A program made the position numbers and the translations under genes. Below the pieces are notes generated by a model. That model saw nothing but the letters and a program-made list of their open reading frames with translations, did no database searches and was not told where the DNA came from. A stretch of DNA of 64,000 bases, from NCBI RefSeq assembly GCF_003611465.1, contig NZ_RAXV01000006.1, forward strand, positions 39,945 to 103,944, read 5' to 3'. Of this stretch, positions 1 through 9,318 are shown piece by piece (position 1 is the first letter of the stretch; each line of letters opens with the position of its first letter). Origin of the DNA: Acinetobacter tianfuensis. GTDB lineage: Bacteria; Pseudomonadota; Gammaproteobacteria; Pseudomonadales; Moraxellaceae.

Positions 1-1
1 A

Positions 2-280
2 GCGCTTCAGATTAATCAATCTAGCTTTGTTGCCTTGCCATTTGATTTGGTAGAAGCAAAAGCTCGGCGCACATTCAAAGCTTCACTTTTCAATTCTAGA
101 AAAATGATTACAGCTGCAGGATTGCGTATACCCAAGCGAATTCAAAAATTAAGACGTAGACAGCCAAGCCCTATGACGCGTTTTAATTGCCCTGAGTGCG
201 GAAAAATCAACTGGCAGCATAATCCGTATGATTTTGAGGGATGTAATCACTGCTGTCATGGTTCAGGAGTTTATGCATGA
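2..280 (+). CDS. Partial mobile-element gene with C-terminal zinc ribbon (5' end outside window)
   Basis: The frame is open from the first bases of the window, so the gene begins to the left; a TTG at 35 is only an internal candidate. The basic middle part is rich in Arg and Lys. The C-terminus has CPEC about 20 residues before CNHCC, a likely zinc-binding ribbon. Its stop overlaps the next start (ATGA at 277-280), so it is translationally coupled to two further small genes. The compact overlapping arrangement resembles the accessory end of a prophage or integrative element. I do not recognise the family; a DNA-binding or replication role is inference only. Confidence 0.6.
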   Translation, partial: ALQINQSSFVALPFDLVEAKARRTFKASLFNSRKMITAAGLRIPKRIQKLRRRQPSPMTRFNCPECGKINWQHNPYDFEGCNHCCHGSGVYA

Positions 281-477
281 TTGAACTATCTCCCGCAGAA
301 ATCGAACTTCTAGAAGAGCTCCGTGAAGAGTTGGGCCCACGTGTTATTTCAAATGTTGGCTTACCCGCATATCTGCCAGCAGAATTGGTGCAAGTTCTTT
401 ATAAATTGGTTTGTGAAAAAGTGGCTGAAAATGAATTGCCAGCTGCAGTAAGAAAAAGTTTGAAGGAGGTGTCTTGA
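277..477 (+). CDS. Small hypothetical protein of a mobile element
   Basis: A 66-residue acidic protein, probably largely helical, whose N-terminal third is dense in Glu and Leu. The start overlaps the preceding stop as ATGA, and its TGA overlaps the next ATG (TGATG at 475-479). This makes it the middle member of a three-gene coupled unit. No cysteines suggest metal binding, and there is no signal peptide or membrane segment. I recognise no family. The real-gene call rests on the overlaps and the absence of competing frames on either strand. Confidence 0.6.
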   Translation: MIELSPAEIELLEELREELGPRVISNVGLPAYLPAELVQVLYKLVCEKVAENELPAAVRKSLKEVS

Positions 478-698
478 TGGGAGCTGCAATTGATTTAACA
501 AATGTTGAGCGTCGAATCTCAACTGGTGAATTTGCGCTTCGCATGAATATTTCAGAAAAAGAGTTGTATTCACGCATTAAAGATGGTCGCATTAAAACGC
601 CATCAAAAGATGGGCGAAAAAACTACTGGCTGAATAGCTATGTTTTAGAGTGTATTGTAAATCCGGATGGTGATAACATGGACACACTAAATGCATAA
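477..698 (+). CDS. Excisionase/AlpA-like helix-turn-helix protein
   Basis: A 73-residue protein. Start chosen at ATG 477, because AAGGAGGT at 463-470 lies six bases upstream and the ATG overlaps the previous stop. Residues about 13-50 look like a winged-helix DNA-binding domain of the MerR/AlpA/Xis kind: a helix-turn-helix with ISEKELYSRIKDGRI, followed by a basic wing ending in YWLNSYV. Such proteins control excision or integrase expression in prophages and islands. It is the last gene before a terminator and the presumed attachment junction, which suits an excisionase role. The exact function is inferred. Confidence 0.6.
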   Translation: MGAAIDLTNVERRISTGEFALRMNISEKELYSRIKDGRIKTPSKDGRKNYWLNSYVLECIVNPDGDNMDTLNA

Positions 699-715
699 AG
701 CACGCATTAAAAACA

Positions 716-740
716 GGTCGCATTTAGCGGCCTTTTTTTT
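716..740 (+). terminator. Rho-independent terminator of the mobile-element gene unit
   Basis: GGTCGC pairs with GCGGCC (one G-U pair) around a five-base loop and is followed by a run of eight T. It lies 18 bases past the stop of the excisionase-like gene. Confidence 0.8.
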
Positions 741-755
741 GCAATAAAATCAAAT

Positions 756-776
756 GTGAGTAATATTGTGAGTAAT
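756..776 (+). repeat. Direct repeat GTGAGTAAT, two copies 12 bases apart
   Basis: GTGAGTAAT occurs at 756-764 and 768-776 in an AT-rich gap between the mobile-element terminator and the truncated SRAP gene. Short tandem sites like this can be arm-type binding sites for a recombinase or excisionase near an attachment site. That role is inference; nothing else in the gap is distinctive. Confidence 0.35.
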
Positions 777-821
777 AAGTAGATAAAAATAACAGTTATA
801 ATTAAAATACAATAACTTACA

Positions 822-1280
822 TCAACAATGATGACTTGCATTCATCGTAATCATGGTTGCAGAACGGATTATTTCTTCGCTCTTTTGGCAAATCTCATAT
901 AACGCCGCGATATATGCGGGTTTTCCATCCTTACGCCTCACACCCCAGCGCTGCGGCTTATTGTCTATATATTTAGACTCATAAAACTCAGACACAGGTA
1001 TAACGCCAAATTTACATTTGCTGACTGCATTCACAAAACTGGCTTTTTGCAGCAAGGTTTCATTGCGGGCATTATAGGTTTTCAGCGCTATGGATTTATC
1101 TTCTGACCATTTGGGCACCATGCCAAAACCCACTTTTCGCCACTCTAACCCTTGTTCAGACTGAAACAACAGCGGTAAATCATAATTTGGATAGACCTCA
1201 TCAGGGTATTCAAAACTGATTTCAGGCAAGTTTTGAGACTTTAATTGCGCCAAGGTAATCGGTTTGAAGTTGGCACACAT
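822..1280 (-). pseudogene. SRAP-family (YedK/HMCES) protein, truncated at the C-terminus
   Basis: SRAP proteins protect abasic sites in single-stranded DNA by forming a crosslink with Cys2. I chose ATG 1280, giving Met-Cys-Ala-Asn-Phe and so exposing Cys2; the longer reading from 1298 would bury it. Asn70 of YNARNET and a Glu in EFYES near 101 match the other active-site residues. The protein ends at about residue 152, just after MITMNA, where relatives of this subgroup continue for roughly 40-50 residues including the catalytic His and an FHKPGDEKR-like stretch. The loss lies exactly next to the mobile-element end, so the gene was probably cut by integration. A residual function cannot be excluded. 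Confidence 0.7.
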
Positions 1281-1318
1281 ATTTGCCATAATCCACAAAA
1301 ATTCAATCTTTATAATAA

Positions 1319-2174
1319 ATGAAAAATCTAAATCAAAGGCGCTTTATCGTTTTAATTCTGAGTATGAACTTATACCCAATCATACATGCGGCAAAAGTCT
1401 CTGTACATACAGTTTCATTTTTACCTTTTAGTATCGAAGCGCTCTATCTCAATGAATATCCATTTAAACAAGACCTGATCAATGAGACCGAAAGATGGCG
1501 AGGCGATTAATGTCTCTGACTTTAAAATTACAGCTCCAGAAATGTTTCCTGAAATCCGTTTTGCAAAACGTGCTCAAAATAGTTATCGCTTAATGCAAAA
1601 TCAGCAAAGGCAACGAGATCAGTTTGGCGTGATTCTTCCTGGCGCAGATGAAGCCTACACGACAGAATTAGAACATAAATTTAGCTGGTTTACAGTGAAC
1701 TCAGATGAAGGACGTGTCAGGACAGATTGTACAGGCACGTTTAAAATCAATCCTCAGGACGCGCTGCCTTATTTCACCACTGCAAATTCAGCAATTCAGT
1801 TTAATTATCAACAAGGAAAACAAAAACATAGCGCATATTTAGAGTTTAAGGATAATAATCAATTTATTCCAATTGAAGATCGAAAAATTCATGCGGCAAC
1901 GGATTACAAAAATGGACTGAAATTTGATGTGTATATTAATGATATCCAAAGCATGAAAACCGAGTCTATTTCCGCCCATCATTCAATGTACAATTACAAA
2001 GTTCAGGTCAAGCTGTATATGACGGCCTATCAACGTAAACCCATGCTGTTGATGAATCACCAAATGCACTATCAAGACAATTGTTCAAGCAGGGGTATTG
2101 GCTCTGTTCTATATTACAAAACCCGCTGGAGCCGTTTTTGGGACTATATTCTTCCAGATATTTCATGGAAATAA
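1319..2174 (+). pseudogene. Putative secreted protein of unknown function, probable frameshift
   Basis: Two overlapping frames look like parts of one gene. The first (1319-1510) starts MKNLNQRR and has a hydrophobic signal peptide ending near HAA, then a short mature part ending at TAA 1508-1510. The second, one frame later, is open to 2174 and encodes about 230 residues beginning around 1482. That stretch lacks a convincing ribosome-binding site of its own. The two overlap by about 29 bases (1482-1510), so a single base change would join them into about 280 residues. The mature part is polar, with aromatic strands and two or three Cys. I do not recognise a domain. A real mutation and a sequencing error are both possible. 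Confidence 0.55.
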
Positions 2175-2252
2175 GCTAAAAAGATATGGGGCTCAATCTA
2201 ACCTGCTGCGAAGTCTATTTCACAAAATAAAATAGACTTCACTTTGTGTATT

Positions 2253-3722
2253 TTAAGCAGGGAAAGTCTGCCAATGGGTGCGGGTGAATTCCTCAAATAT
2301 CCATTCACCATTAAAACGCCCTAAACCTAAATTACGTTCGCCGCCAAAGGGCGCATTGGAATGATCCGCCACACTGATGCCATTGATATGTGTCATACCA
2401 ATATCCAGCTTGGCTGCAAATTCTCCGCCGCGCGCTAAGTTTGAGGTACATACGGCACTGGACAAACCAAAGCGGGTTGCATTTGCCAATTCAAGTGCAT
2501 GCGCTTCATCTCGCGCTTTTAATATCGGCAAAATTGGCCCAAAACTCTCTTCTAAAGCAATATCAGCGTGTGCATCCACATGCGTGAAAATATGCGGTGC
2601 AACCAATTGACCTTCGATACCGCCTGCATAGGCTAAAATGGCATCTTGCTGTACGGCATTTTGAATAATGGTTTTTAATTTATCGACCTGCGCATTGTTG
2701 ATGATTGGACCTATAAGGGTTTCAGCATCATTCGGATCACCAGCCACAATACTTTTCACACGTTTAATCAATTTGTCGACATAAGCATCGTGCAAGGATT
2801 CATCCACAATCACTCGATTAGTACTCATACAGATTTGTCCTTGATGCAAAAAACGCCCCATCACGGTCAGCTCAACGGCTAAATCTAAATCTGCATCATC
2901 TAAAATCACCAAAGGCGCATTACCGCCAAGCTCCAGCGCCAAACGCTTAATTCTAGAGCTTCCTAGCGCTTTGACACCTACCCGCTGACCGACTTCGGTT
3001 GAACCTGTAAATGAAATCATCTTAGGCACAGGATGCTCTACAAAATAGTCGCCGATTTCACTGCCGCTGCCAGCAACGACATTCAGCACACCCTGCGGCA
3101 ATCCTGCTTCCTCAAATAATTTAGCAAGCAATGTACCGCCTGTTACAGGCGTATCACTCGCAGGTTTCAGTACGATACTATTGCCGCAAGCAATAGCCGT
3201 CACCACTGAACGCATAGACAAGTGAAATGGGAAGTTCCAAGGGCTAATCACCGCAATCACGCCCAATGGTTTCCTCAGCACAAAACTTTTTCTGCTCAGG
3301 TCTTTACTCTCAAGCCGAACAGTTTGCATTTTTTCAGGAAAACTTAGTGATTCTTGGATAATGCCTAGAGATGCATCAACTTCAATATTGGCTTTTAAAC
3401 GTGTGCTTCCCGACTCATCAATCAGCCATTGAATGATTTCTTCTCTACGCTGCTGAATGACCGCACTTAAGTTCGTGATGACTTGCTTACGAATATCTAT
3501 TGACTTCGTGATTTCAGATTTAAAGGCAGCTTCTGCTGCATCATATGCACTATCTATATCGGCACAGCTGGCCGCCTGCAATTCAAAAATCAAGTCTTGG
3601 CTATAGGGATTGAAGTTCTTAATTTTGCGTATCGATGTCCCTGCCTTCCACTGTCCACCAATGTATTGCAAATCTAATGCGGTATATGCTGACATCCGTC
3701 CCATTCCATTTTTATCATTCAT
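2253..3722 (-). CDS. NAD(P)-dependent aldehyde dehydrogenase (aromatic/vanillin-type)
   Basis: A 489-residue member of the aldehyde dehydrogenase superfamily, which oxidises aldehydes to acids with NAD(P). The cofactor fold shows SPWNFPFHLSMRS and FTGSTEVGQRVG. The general base Glu is in LALELGGNAP, and the nucleophilic Cys, near residue 300, is in HQGQICMSTNR. The ending, with APFGGERNLGLGRFNG, resembles benzaldehyde and vanillin dehydrogenases, but the substrate cannot be read from sequence. ATG 3722 is used; an ATG at 3695 is a possible alternative start. The gene stands alone, with a decayed gene upstream and an unrelated gene downstream, so no pathway is implied by context. Confidence 0.85.
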   Translation of the reverse strand: MNDKNGMGRMSAYTALDLQYIGGQWKAGTSIRKIKNFNPYSQDLIFELQAASCADIDSAYDAAEAAFKSEITKSIDIRKQVITNLSAVIQQRREEIIQWLIDESGSTRLKANIEVDASLGIIQESLSFPEKMQTVRLESKDLSRKSFVLRKPLGVIAVISPWNFPFHLSMRSVVTAIACGNSIVLKPASDTPVTGGTLLAKLFEEAGLPQGVLNVVAGSGSEIGDYFVEHPVPKMISFTGSTEVGQRVGVKALGSSRIKRLALELGGNAPLVILDDADLDLAVELTVMGRFLHQGQICMSTNRVIVDESLHDAYVDKLIKRVKSIVAGDPNDAETLIGPIINNAQVDKLKTIIQNAVQQDAILAYAGGIEGQLVAPHIFTHVDAHADIALEESFGPILPILKARDEAHALELANATRFGLSSAVCTSNLARGGEFAAKLDIGMTHINGISVADHSNAPFGGERNLGLGRFNGEWIFEEFTRTHWQTFPA

Positions 3723-3807
3723 TCCAATGTAAAGGCTTCAGCATTGAAAAGCTATGAGAAAAACAGAATGAAACGTTAAGAAATAATTTCTTGCACAATT
3801 TCTAAAT

Positions 3808-4283
3808 TTAAACAGGCTGATTAATCTGCTGAATTGCTTTATAAATACGCCAATAGATATAACAGCTGACAAGCACTTCAAAACTGAGATCTTTTATTGT
3901 AGTTAAATGCTCAAGTGCAGCTTCATCCATGTGTACAGTCAACATGGATAACAGGACTTCGATGACAATGCCGATAGCCATAAAGAGGGCTAAACTCTGA
4001 ATAGTTACGGCAAATACAATGCGATAAAGCGTTTTAAAAAATCTCGGCCATGTTCGCCGCCATTGGCTTTAACGATGGCATTCACCCAGCTAATCAATAG
4101 CCCGATTTGTAAAATAAAGGAAGCCCATGCTTCGGCTGGCTTAGATTCAGGCATTAAGCTTAGGACTCAGCAGCTAAAGAAAATTAAAATTGAGCTGGCG
4201 ATGTAATAATTTTTATAATGGGTTTCAGAGACTTTATTTAAACGAATATCGTCTACAAGCCTATTCACATTCCAGAAATACAT
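3808..4283 (-). pseudogene. Decayed small membrane-protein gene
   Basis: Reading from ATG 4283 gives MYFWNVNRLVDDIRLNK and a hydrophobic segment ending IFFSC, then an in-frame TGA. The same frame continues with SFILQIGLLISWVNAIVKA. A shift of frame near 4040 is then needed to continue with VFAVTIQSLALFMAIGIVIE and LVSCYIYWRIYKAIQQ, ending at TAA 3808. Joined, this is about 158 residues with three or four membrane helices. One stop plus one frameshift mark it as a pseudogene. I do not recognise the family. It accounts for most of the gap 3723-4371. Confidence 0.55.
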
Positions 4284-4326
4284 TTTTAAGCGGCTCAACG
4301 TTTCTTTTAGATAAACTTTTATATAT

Positions 4327-4355
4327 GAAAAAAGCCTCCGAAGAGGCTTTTTTAG
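4327..4355 (-). terminator. Rho-independent terminator after glcB
   Basis: AAGCCTC and GAGGCTT form a stem with a four-base loop, flanked by A and T runs on both sides, so it can work in either direction. It lies just past the malate synthase stop. Confidence 0.85.
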
Positions 4356-4371
4356 TCAAATAGGCTAACGA

Positions 4372-6534
4372 TTAGTCACCTGTATAACCTTTTAACTTTA
4401 AACGGTAAGCATGAAGAAGCGGCTCTGTATAACCAGAAGGCTGCTCTGCACCTTTAAACACGAGGTCATACGCAGCTTGGTAAGCAAAACCGTCAAAACC
4501 AGGCGCCATTGCTGTATAAGCAGGATCATTCGCATTTTGTTCGTCGACGATTTTCGCCATACGCTTCATTACTTCTTCAACTTGAGCAGCAGTTACGATA
4601 CCGTGACGCAGCCAGTTCGCTACGTGCTGTGAAGAAATACGCAATGTTGCACGGTCTTCCATCAAACCAACGTTGTTGATGTCTGGAACTTTCGAACAGC
4701 CTACACCTAGGTCAACCCAACGCACAACATAACCCAAGATCCCTTGAAGGTTGTTTTCAAGCTCTTTGATTTTCTCTTCTTCAGTCCAGTTAGTCTCCGT
4801 CGCTAAAGGCGGCGTTAACAAGTCATCTAAAGACAGCGCTTCAGTTTTGAGAAGCTCTTGCTGACGAGCAGAAACGTTGCATTGGTGGTAGTGAATCGCG
4901 TGAATTACAGCGCCAGATGGAGACGGAACCCATGCACAGCTTGCGCCAGCTTCTGGATGCTCAATCTTAGTGTTGTACATATCAAGCAGCATATCCGGTT
5001 TTGGCCACATGCCTTTACCAATTTGCGCTTTACCGCGAAGGCCAGCTTGAAGGCCAATCATCACGTTACGGTTTTCGTACGCTGGGAACCAAATTTGAGA
5101 CTTCACTTCGCCTTTACGAACGAATGGGCCTGCTTCCATAAAGGTATGAATTTCATCGCCAGTACGGTCCATGAAACCTGTATTAATGAAGATCGTACGG
5201 TCTTTCGCTTGCGCGATACAGTTTTTCAAGTTTACAGATGTACGGCGTTCTTCATCCATAATACCGATTTTTAATGTTTTCGCAGGTAAGCCTAGTGCTT
5301 GCTCTGAACGTTCAAACAATTCAACTGCAAATGCAACTTCTTCTGGACCATGCATTTTTGGCTTCACGATGTACATAGAACCTTTACGCGAGTTCTTGTT
5401 TTCGTTCTCGCCTTTGATGTCTGCGAAAGTAAGCAATGGCGTGATCAATGCATCCATGATGCCTTCGTAGATCTCAGCGCCATCTACAAGGATTGCAGGG
5501 TTTGTCATTAAATGACCAACATTACGAAGAAGCATTAGTGAACGGCCATGAAGTTTCGTTTCACCGCCAATTAAGTTCTTGTGCGTACGGTCTTTATTCA
5601 GTGTACGTGTAATCGTTTTGCCGTTCTTCTCGATAGACTCAGAAAGCGTACCTTTCATTAAGCCTAACCAGTTACGGTAGCCTTCAACTTTCTCTTCAGC
5701 ATCTACTGCAGCGATCGAGTCTTCCAAGTCTTGAATTGTTGTTACAGCAGCTTCAAGAACAAGGTCTTTTACGCCAGCAGGGTCTGCTTGACCAATTGGG
5801 CTTGTCGCATCTACTTCAATAATGACATGCAAACCATTGTTCAATAGAACGATTTCTGTTGGCGCAGCTTCTTCGCCATTGAAACCTACAAATTGAGCTT
5901 CATGCGCTAAAGTTGTTTTAGAGCCGTCTTTTAACGTTACAGCTAATTTTTTAGCTTCTACAGCATACTGAGTTGCATCTGCGTGCGAACCGGCTGCAAG
6001 CGGGAAAATTTCATTTAAGAAGTTTTTAGCGAAAGCAATTACTTTTTCGCCGCGCACTGGGTTATAGCCCTTGCCTTTTTCCGCACCGCCTTCTTCAGAG
6101 ATCACGTCAAAGCCGTAAAGCGCGTCGTATAAAGAACCCCAGCGAGCGTTCGCTGCGTTCAAGCAGTAACGTGCATTACGCACTGGTACAACCAGCTGCG
6201 CGCCAGCAAGCAATGCGATTTCTTCATCTACATTTTCTGTGCTGATTTGGAAATCTTCTACTTCTGGTACCAAGTAGCCAATTTCAGTTAGGAAAGCTTT
6301 GTAAGCTTCGAGTTCAAATTTGTTGTTGCGGTGCCATTCATCAATTTTAGCTTGAATGTCATCACGCTTAGCCAATAGTGCTTTGTTCTTTGGGCTAAGA
6401 TCGACAACGACTTGTTCGAAGTTTTTCCAGTAAGTTTCACTGTCCAAACCTGAACCTGGAAGTGCTTCATTTTCGATGAAATCGTAAAGTTCTTTAGCAA
6501 TCGCTAACTTGCCTTTTTGAATACGTGCAGTCAT
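4372..6534 (-). CDS. glcB: Malate synthase G
   Basis: Condenses glyoxylate with acetyl-CoA to malate, the second step of the glyoxylate bypass and of glycolate use. At 720 residues it matches the monomeric G isoform (about 723) rather than the shorter A form. [13 protein letters not shown] around 329-341 supplies the catalytic Arg (337). [12 protein letters not shown] near 424-434 and [14 protein letters not shown] near 452-465 supply the magnesium ligands Glu428 and Asp456. [14 protein letters not shown] near 624 supplies the catalytic Asp627. The start is ATG 6534. It appears to be monocistronic: terminator downstream, 372-base gap upstream. No isocitrate lyase or glycolate genes are in this window. 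Confidence 0.97.
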   Translation of the reverse strand: MTARIQKGKLAIAKELYDFIENEALPGSGLDSETYWKNFEQVVVDLSPKNKALLAKRDDIQAKIDEWHRNNKFELEAYKAFLTEIGYLVPEVEDFQISTENVDEEIALLAGAQLVVPVRNARYCLNAANARWGSLYDALYGFDVISEEGGAEKGKGYNPVRGEKVIAFAKNFLNEIFPLAAGSHADATQYAVEAKKLAVTLKDGSKTTLAHEAQFVGFNGEEAAPTEIVLLNNGLHVIIEVDATSPIGQADPAGVKDLVLEAAVTTIQDLEDSIAAVDAEEKVEGYRNWLGLMKGTLSESIEKNGKTITRTLNKDRTHKNLIGGETKLHGRSLMLLRNVGHLMTNPAILVDGAEIYEGIMDALITPLLTFADIKGENENKNSRKGSMYIVKPKMHGPEEVAFAVELFERSEQALGLPAKTLKIGIMDEERRTSVNLKNCIAQAKDRTIFINTGFMDRTGDEIHTFMEAGPFVRKGEVKSQIWFPAYENRNVMIGLQAGLRGKAQIGKGMWPKPDMLLDMYNTKIEHPEAGASCAWVPSPSGAVIHAIHYHQCNVSARQQELLKTEALSLDDLLTPPLATETNWTEEEKIKELENNLQGILGYVVRWVDLGVGCSKVPDINNVGLMEDRATLRISSQHVANWLRHGIVTAAQVEEVMKRMAKIVDEQNANDPAYTAMAPGFDGFAYQAAYDLVFKGAEQPSGYTEPLLHAYRLKLKGYTGD

Positions 6535-6906
6535 TGTCTTTCCTGATATTGCTACTTTTTATAACAAGAGATTCCAGTATACCTATTTATACTTAGCTGA
6601 ATAGCACTATCACATTACTAAATAGTGATCATTTTTTAGCAAGTAAATACCCTCATTTTCTTGCCCAAAAAGTAGATCAGCAATGCAACATCACCAGCTT
6701 GAATGCTCTTTTACAGTTTATAAAGTTTTTGAAATGTCTAAATTAGACTTAAGTTCAGATTTTCGCTTTAAAATTAAGCAAAACCTCAAAATAAGCTAAA
6801 TTTACGCTCTTGATTAAGCCATGAATAACAATAAATGTCGATGAATTCAGCAGTTCAAATACATAAAAAAAGCGCCGATATTCGGCGCTTTTTTACACTG
6901 CTAGAA
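6535..6906. other. Intergenic gap upstream of glcB
   Basis: This AT-rich stretch must contain the glcB promoter on the minus strand, but I could not fix a convincing -35/-10 pair. The only clear structure is the zapE terminator at its left end. I see no open frame worth calling. Confidence 0.5.
6865..6895 (-). terminator. Rho-independent terminator after zapE
   Basis: AAAGCGCCGA and TCGGCGCTTT form a ten-base stem with a three-base loop, followed by T on either strand. It sits 12 bases beyond the zapE stop. Confidence 0.9.
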
Positions 6907-8061
6907 TTACTCAACGACTTCTTTAGATTGATCGGCCTGAATCTGTCTATGAGAAGAATGCAGGTAATCATCTGACTGCATTTCAAGCAAACGAGAACGC
7001 GTACGCTCAATTTCAAATGCGAGCTTCTCACCTTGATAAAGATCAATAATCGAATCTTCAGACGTTAAAATTAATTTAACACCGCGGTCATAAAATTCAT
7101 CGACCAAGTAAATAAAACGGCGCGTACCTTCTGACAAATAATCGGTCATATGCGGCACATTGCTGACCAATACCGTATTATAGACATTGGCAATTTCAAT
7201 GAAGTCTGCCGGGCTGCGCGGTTTTAAACAAAGATCCGAATATTCACACCAAAGCACATCTTCCGTGTGGCCAATAGTTTCTACAATGCGCTGGTTAATA
7301 ATAATCGGCTCTTGCGACTGTGTCTGACCTTGCGTTAATGCGCTGAAACGCTTTGCCATCCAAAGTTTATTTTCATGTGTCAGCGGCGACTTAAACAGCT
7401 GCGCCTGTTTCAGCACACGCAAGCGGTAATCTACGCCGGCATCCACATTTAAAACAACGCAATTCTTCTTCACCATTTCAATGGTTGGCAAGAAACGGTC
7501 ACGATGAATACCATTTTTATATAAACCGTCTGGCGCAATGTTTGAGGTTGCAACCAATGTAATGCCGCGAGTGAAAAGTTTTTGGAACAAATCACTCAGA
7601 ATCATGGCATCCGTAACGTTGGATACAAAAAACTCATCAAAACAAATCACCACGGCTTCTTTATAAATTTGATCTGCCACCAAATCTAATGGATTGCGCT
7701 GTCCAGATAGCTTGTTCAGCTCACGGTGCACATACTGCATAAAATGGTGAAAATGCATACGGGTTTTACGGCGAAATGGAATGGATTCATAGAACTGATC
7801 CATCAGCCATGTTTTACCGCGGCCTACACCGCCCCACATATAAACACCCTGCGGTGAACTTTGACGGCGGAAACGGCGGAATGCTTTTTTAGATGCTTTG
7901 AAACGCTGCAGCAGCTCTTGCCAAACACGATCAAGTTCATGCACTGCTTGCGCCTGTGCTTCATCTGGCAGAAATTGACCCGATGCCAATACTTGCGCAT
8001 AACGGTCTGCAGGTGAAATTGGGGAGAAAACCATGCTTTGCTGTGATTGAATGTCTGACAT
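6907..8061 (-). CDS. zapE: Cell division ATPase ZapE (AFG1 family)
   Basis: ZapE is a cytoplasmic P-loop ATPase that associates with the FtsZ ring and is related to mitochondrial AFG1. The 384 residues show the Walker A sequence MWGGVGRGKTWLMD near residue 75, Walker B VICFDEFFV near 140, and the sensor-like LVATSNIAPDGLYKNG near 175, all typical of AFG1 proteins. Length is normal. The start at ATG 8061 gives the polar N-terminus usual for the family. It precedes a strong terminator and follows a short gap after an unrelated regulator, so it is probably a single-gene unit. Confidence 0.93.
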   Translation of the reverse strand: MSDIQSQQSMVFSPISPADRYAQVLASGQFLPDEAQAQAVHELDRVWQELLQRFKASKKAFRRFRRQSSPQGVYMWGGVGRGKTWLMDQFYESIPFRRKTRMHFHHFMQYVHRELNKLSGQRNPLDLVADQIYKEAVVICFDEFFVSNVTDAMILSDLFQKLFTRGITLVATSNIAPDGLYKNGIHRDRFLPTIEMVKKNCVVLNVDAGVDYRLRVLKQAQLFKSPLTHENKLWMAKRFSALTQGQTQSQEPIIINQRIVETIGHTEDVLWCEYSDLCLKPRSPADFIEIANVYNTVLVSNVPHMTDYLSEGTRRFIYLVDEFYDRGVKLILTSEDSIIDLYQGEKLAFEIERTRSRLLEMQSDDYLHSSHRQIQADQSKEVVE

Positions 8062-8145
8062 AACTTTGAATACTACTTTGGGCTAATAAAATTATAGCGA
8101 AAATTGAAGCTGAATATATAACACTTTGGGATGACACTGCTTAGG

Positions 8146-9153
8146 CTATTTCATATATTGCCTCGGACTGCGTCCAAACCAGCGTTTAAATGCGTGATTA
8201 AACGCCGCTGGCTCCGAATAGCCCAGCAGCTCTGCAATAATTTCAATGGAATACTCATTGTATTCCATTAACCGCAGCGCTTTATCCTTAATAATATCCT
8301 CGCGGATTTGTTTATAACTGGTATTCAGCTGCAGCAGCTGATGACGCAGCGTACGTTCAGGCACATTCAGCGCAGACGCCGTTTCCGCCATGCTTGGCAT
8401 GCTGCCGCTTTGCAGCTCTAAATAATCCTGTACCCGCTGAATCAGCGATGGAACCGTTTCATCAGAGCTTAAGCGCTCTAGCTCAGCTATGCATTTTGCT
8501 TCATACAAATTAAAGGTAATAGAATCTGCAGAAGGAATTTTCACATCCAGCACAGAATCTTCAAACCAAAATGAAGCCAATGGCGCACCGAATTTCACAT
8601 TTGAACCATAATACTGATGATAAACCTGCAGCTGCTGCAGATCTTCAGGCTGTTCAAACGGCAATTCAACGTTAATATACGGTGATGAAAGTCCCATCAT
8701 CTTGTATAAATCACGAATAAATTTATAGGTCCCTGAAATTTCGGACTGCGCCAGCATCAAGCCCAGCTGTGTATTCATATTTTGCGGACGGTAACACAGC
8801 GCAGCCTCATGCACACTCAGCGCCATACCCAGCTGCCCAGTTAAATGAGTCAGGCGCTGAAAACGGATGCCTTGCTCCAGTACAGTCCGAATATTTTGAC
8901 ACGTGACCAACAGCATCAGCAAAGGCCCATAACCCGCCAGCGTATAATGCTGACCAATCCATAAACCCAGTTCTGGCTCTACATCCTGACCAATAACTTT
9001 TAATACGTCCCACTCCAAGCTTGGGTGAATCACCGAAGCTGGATCTAAGGCATCAATGCGCAAGCCTATGCTTTGCAGCTTTTGATCAACGTCTATGCCT
9101 GCCTTACGCATGCCTTGCACCAAATACATCAGGCTTAGAATAGATCGCTTCAT
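8146..9153 (-). CDS. AraC-family transcriptional regulator (OruR/arabinose-binding-like N-terminus)
   Basis: A 335-residue regulator; ATG 9153 is preferred over the in-frame GTG two codons earlier. The N-terminal two thirds look like the arabinose-binding-type ligand domain seen in OruR-like regulators. The C-terminal 100 residues hold two helix-turn-helix motifs, with PERTLRHQLLQLNTSYKQIR and the diagnostic IAELLGYSEPAAFNHAFKRW. It is divergent from the flavin monooxygenase at 9319, with 165 bases between them. It is therefore the obvious candidate to control that gene, and perhaps the exporter after it. The inducer is unknown. Confidence 0.88.
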   Translation of the reverse strand: MKRSILSLMYLVQGMRKAGIDVDQKLQSIGLRIDALDPASVIHPSLEWDVLKVIGQDVEPELGLWIGQHYTLAGYGPLLMLLVTCQNIRTVLEQGIRFQRLTHLTGQLGMALSVHEAALCYRPQNMNTQLGLMLAQSEISGTYKFIRDLYKMMGLSSPYINVELPFEQPEDLQQLQVYHQYYGSNVKFGAPLASFWFEDSVLDVKIPSADSITFNLYEAKCIAELERLSSDETVPSLIQRVQDYLELQSGSMPSMAETASALNVPERTLRHQLLQLNTSYKQIREDIIKDKALRLMEYNEYSIEIIAELLGYSEPAAFNHAFKRWFGRSPRQYMK

Positions 9154-9318
9154 AAACACCTAAAATTAAATCTAAATTCTTTTTCTATTACACTTTTACT
9201 ATAAAATTCGAGCAATGAACATTGCCGTTTTGATCAATCTTAGTGTCAGGCGAATCATTCCATTTCAATTTAATTTTGCTTTATGCTACTGCCATAATCA
9301 AAAAAAGAGTCAAATGGC

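Noticed and set aside
1482..2174. Treating the second frame as an independent gene from ATG 1482
   Set aside because: No ribosome-binding site, and the preceding frame supplies a signal peptide exactly where one is expected.
4858..5274. 138-residue plus-strand frame inside glcB
   Set aside because: It is antisense to a clear malate synthase; no ribosome site or recognisable motif.
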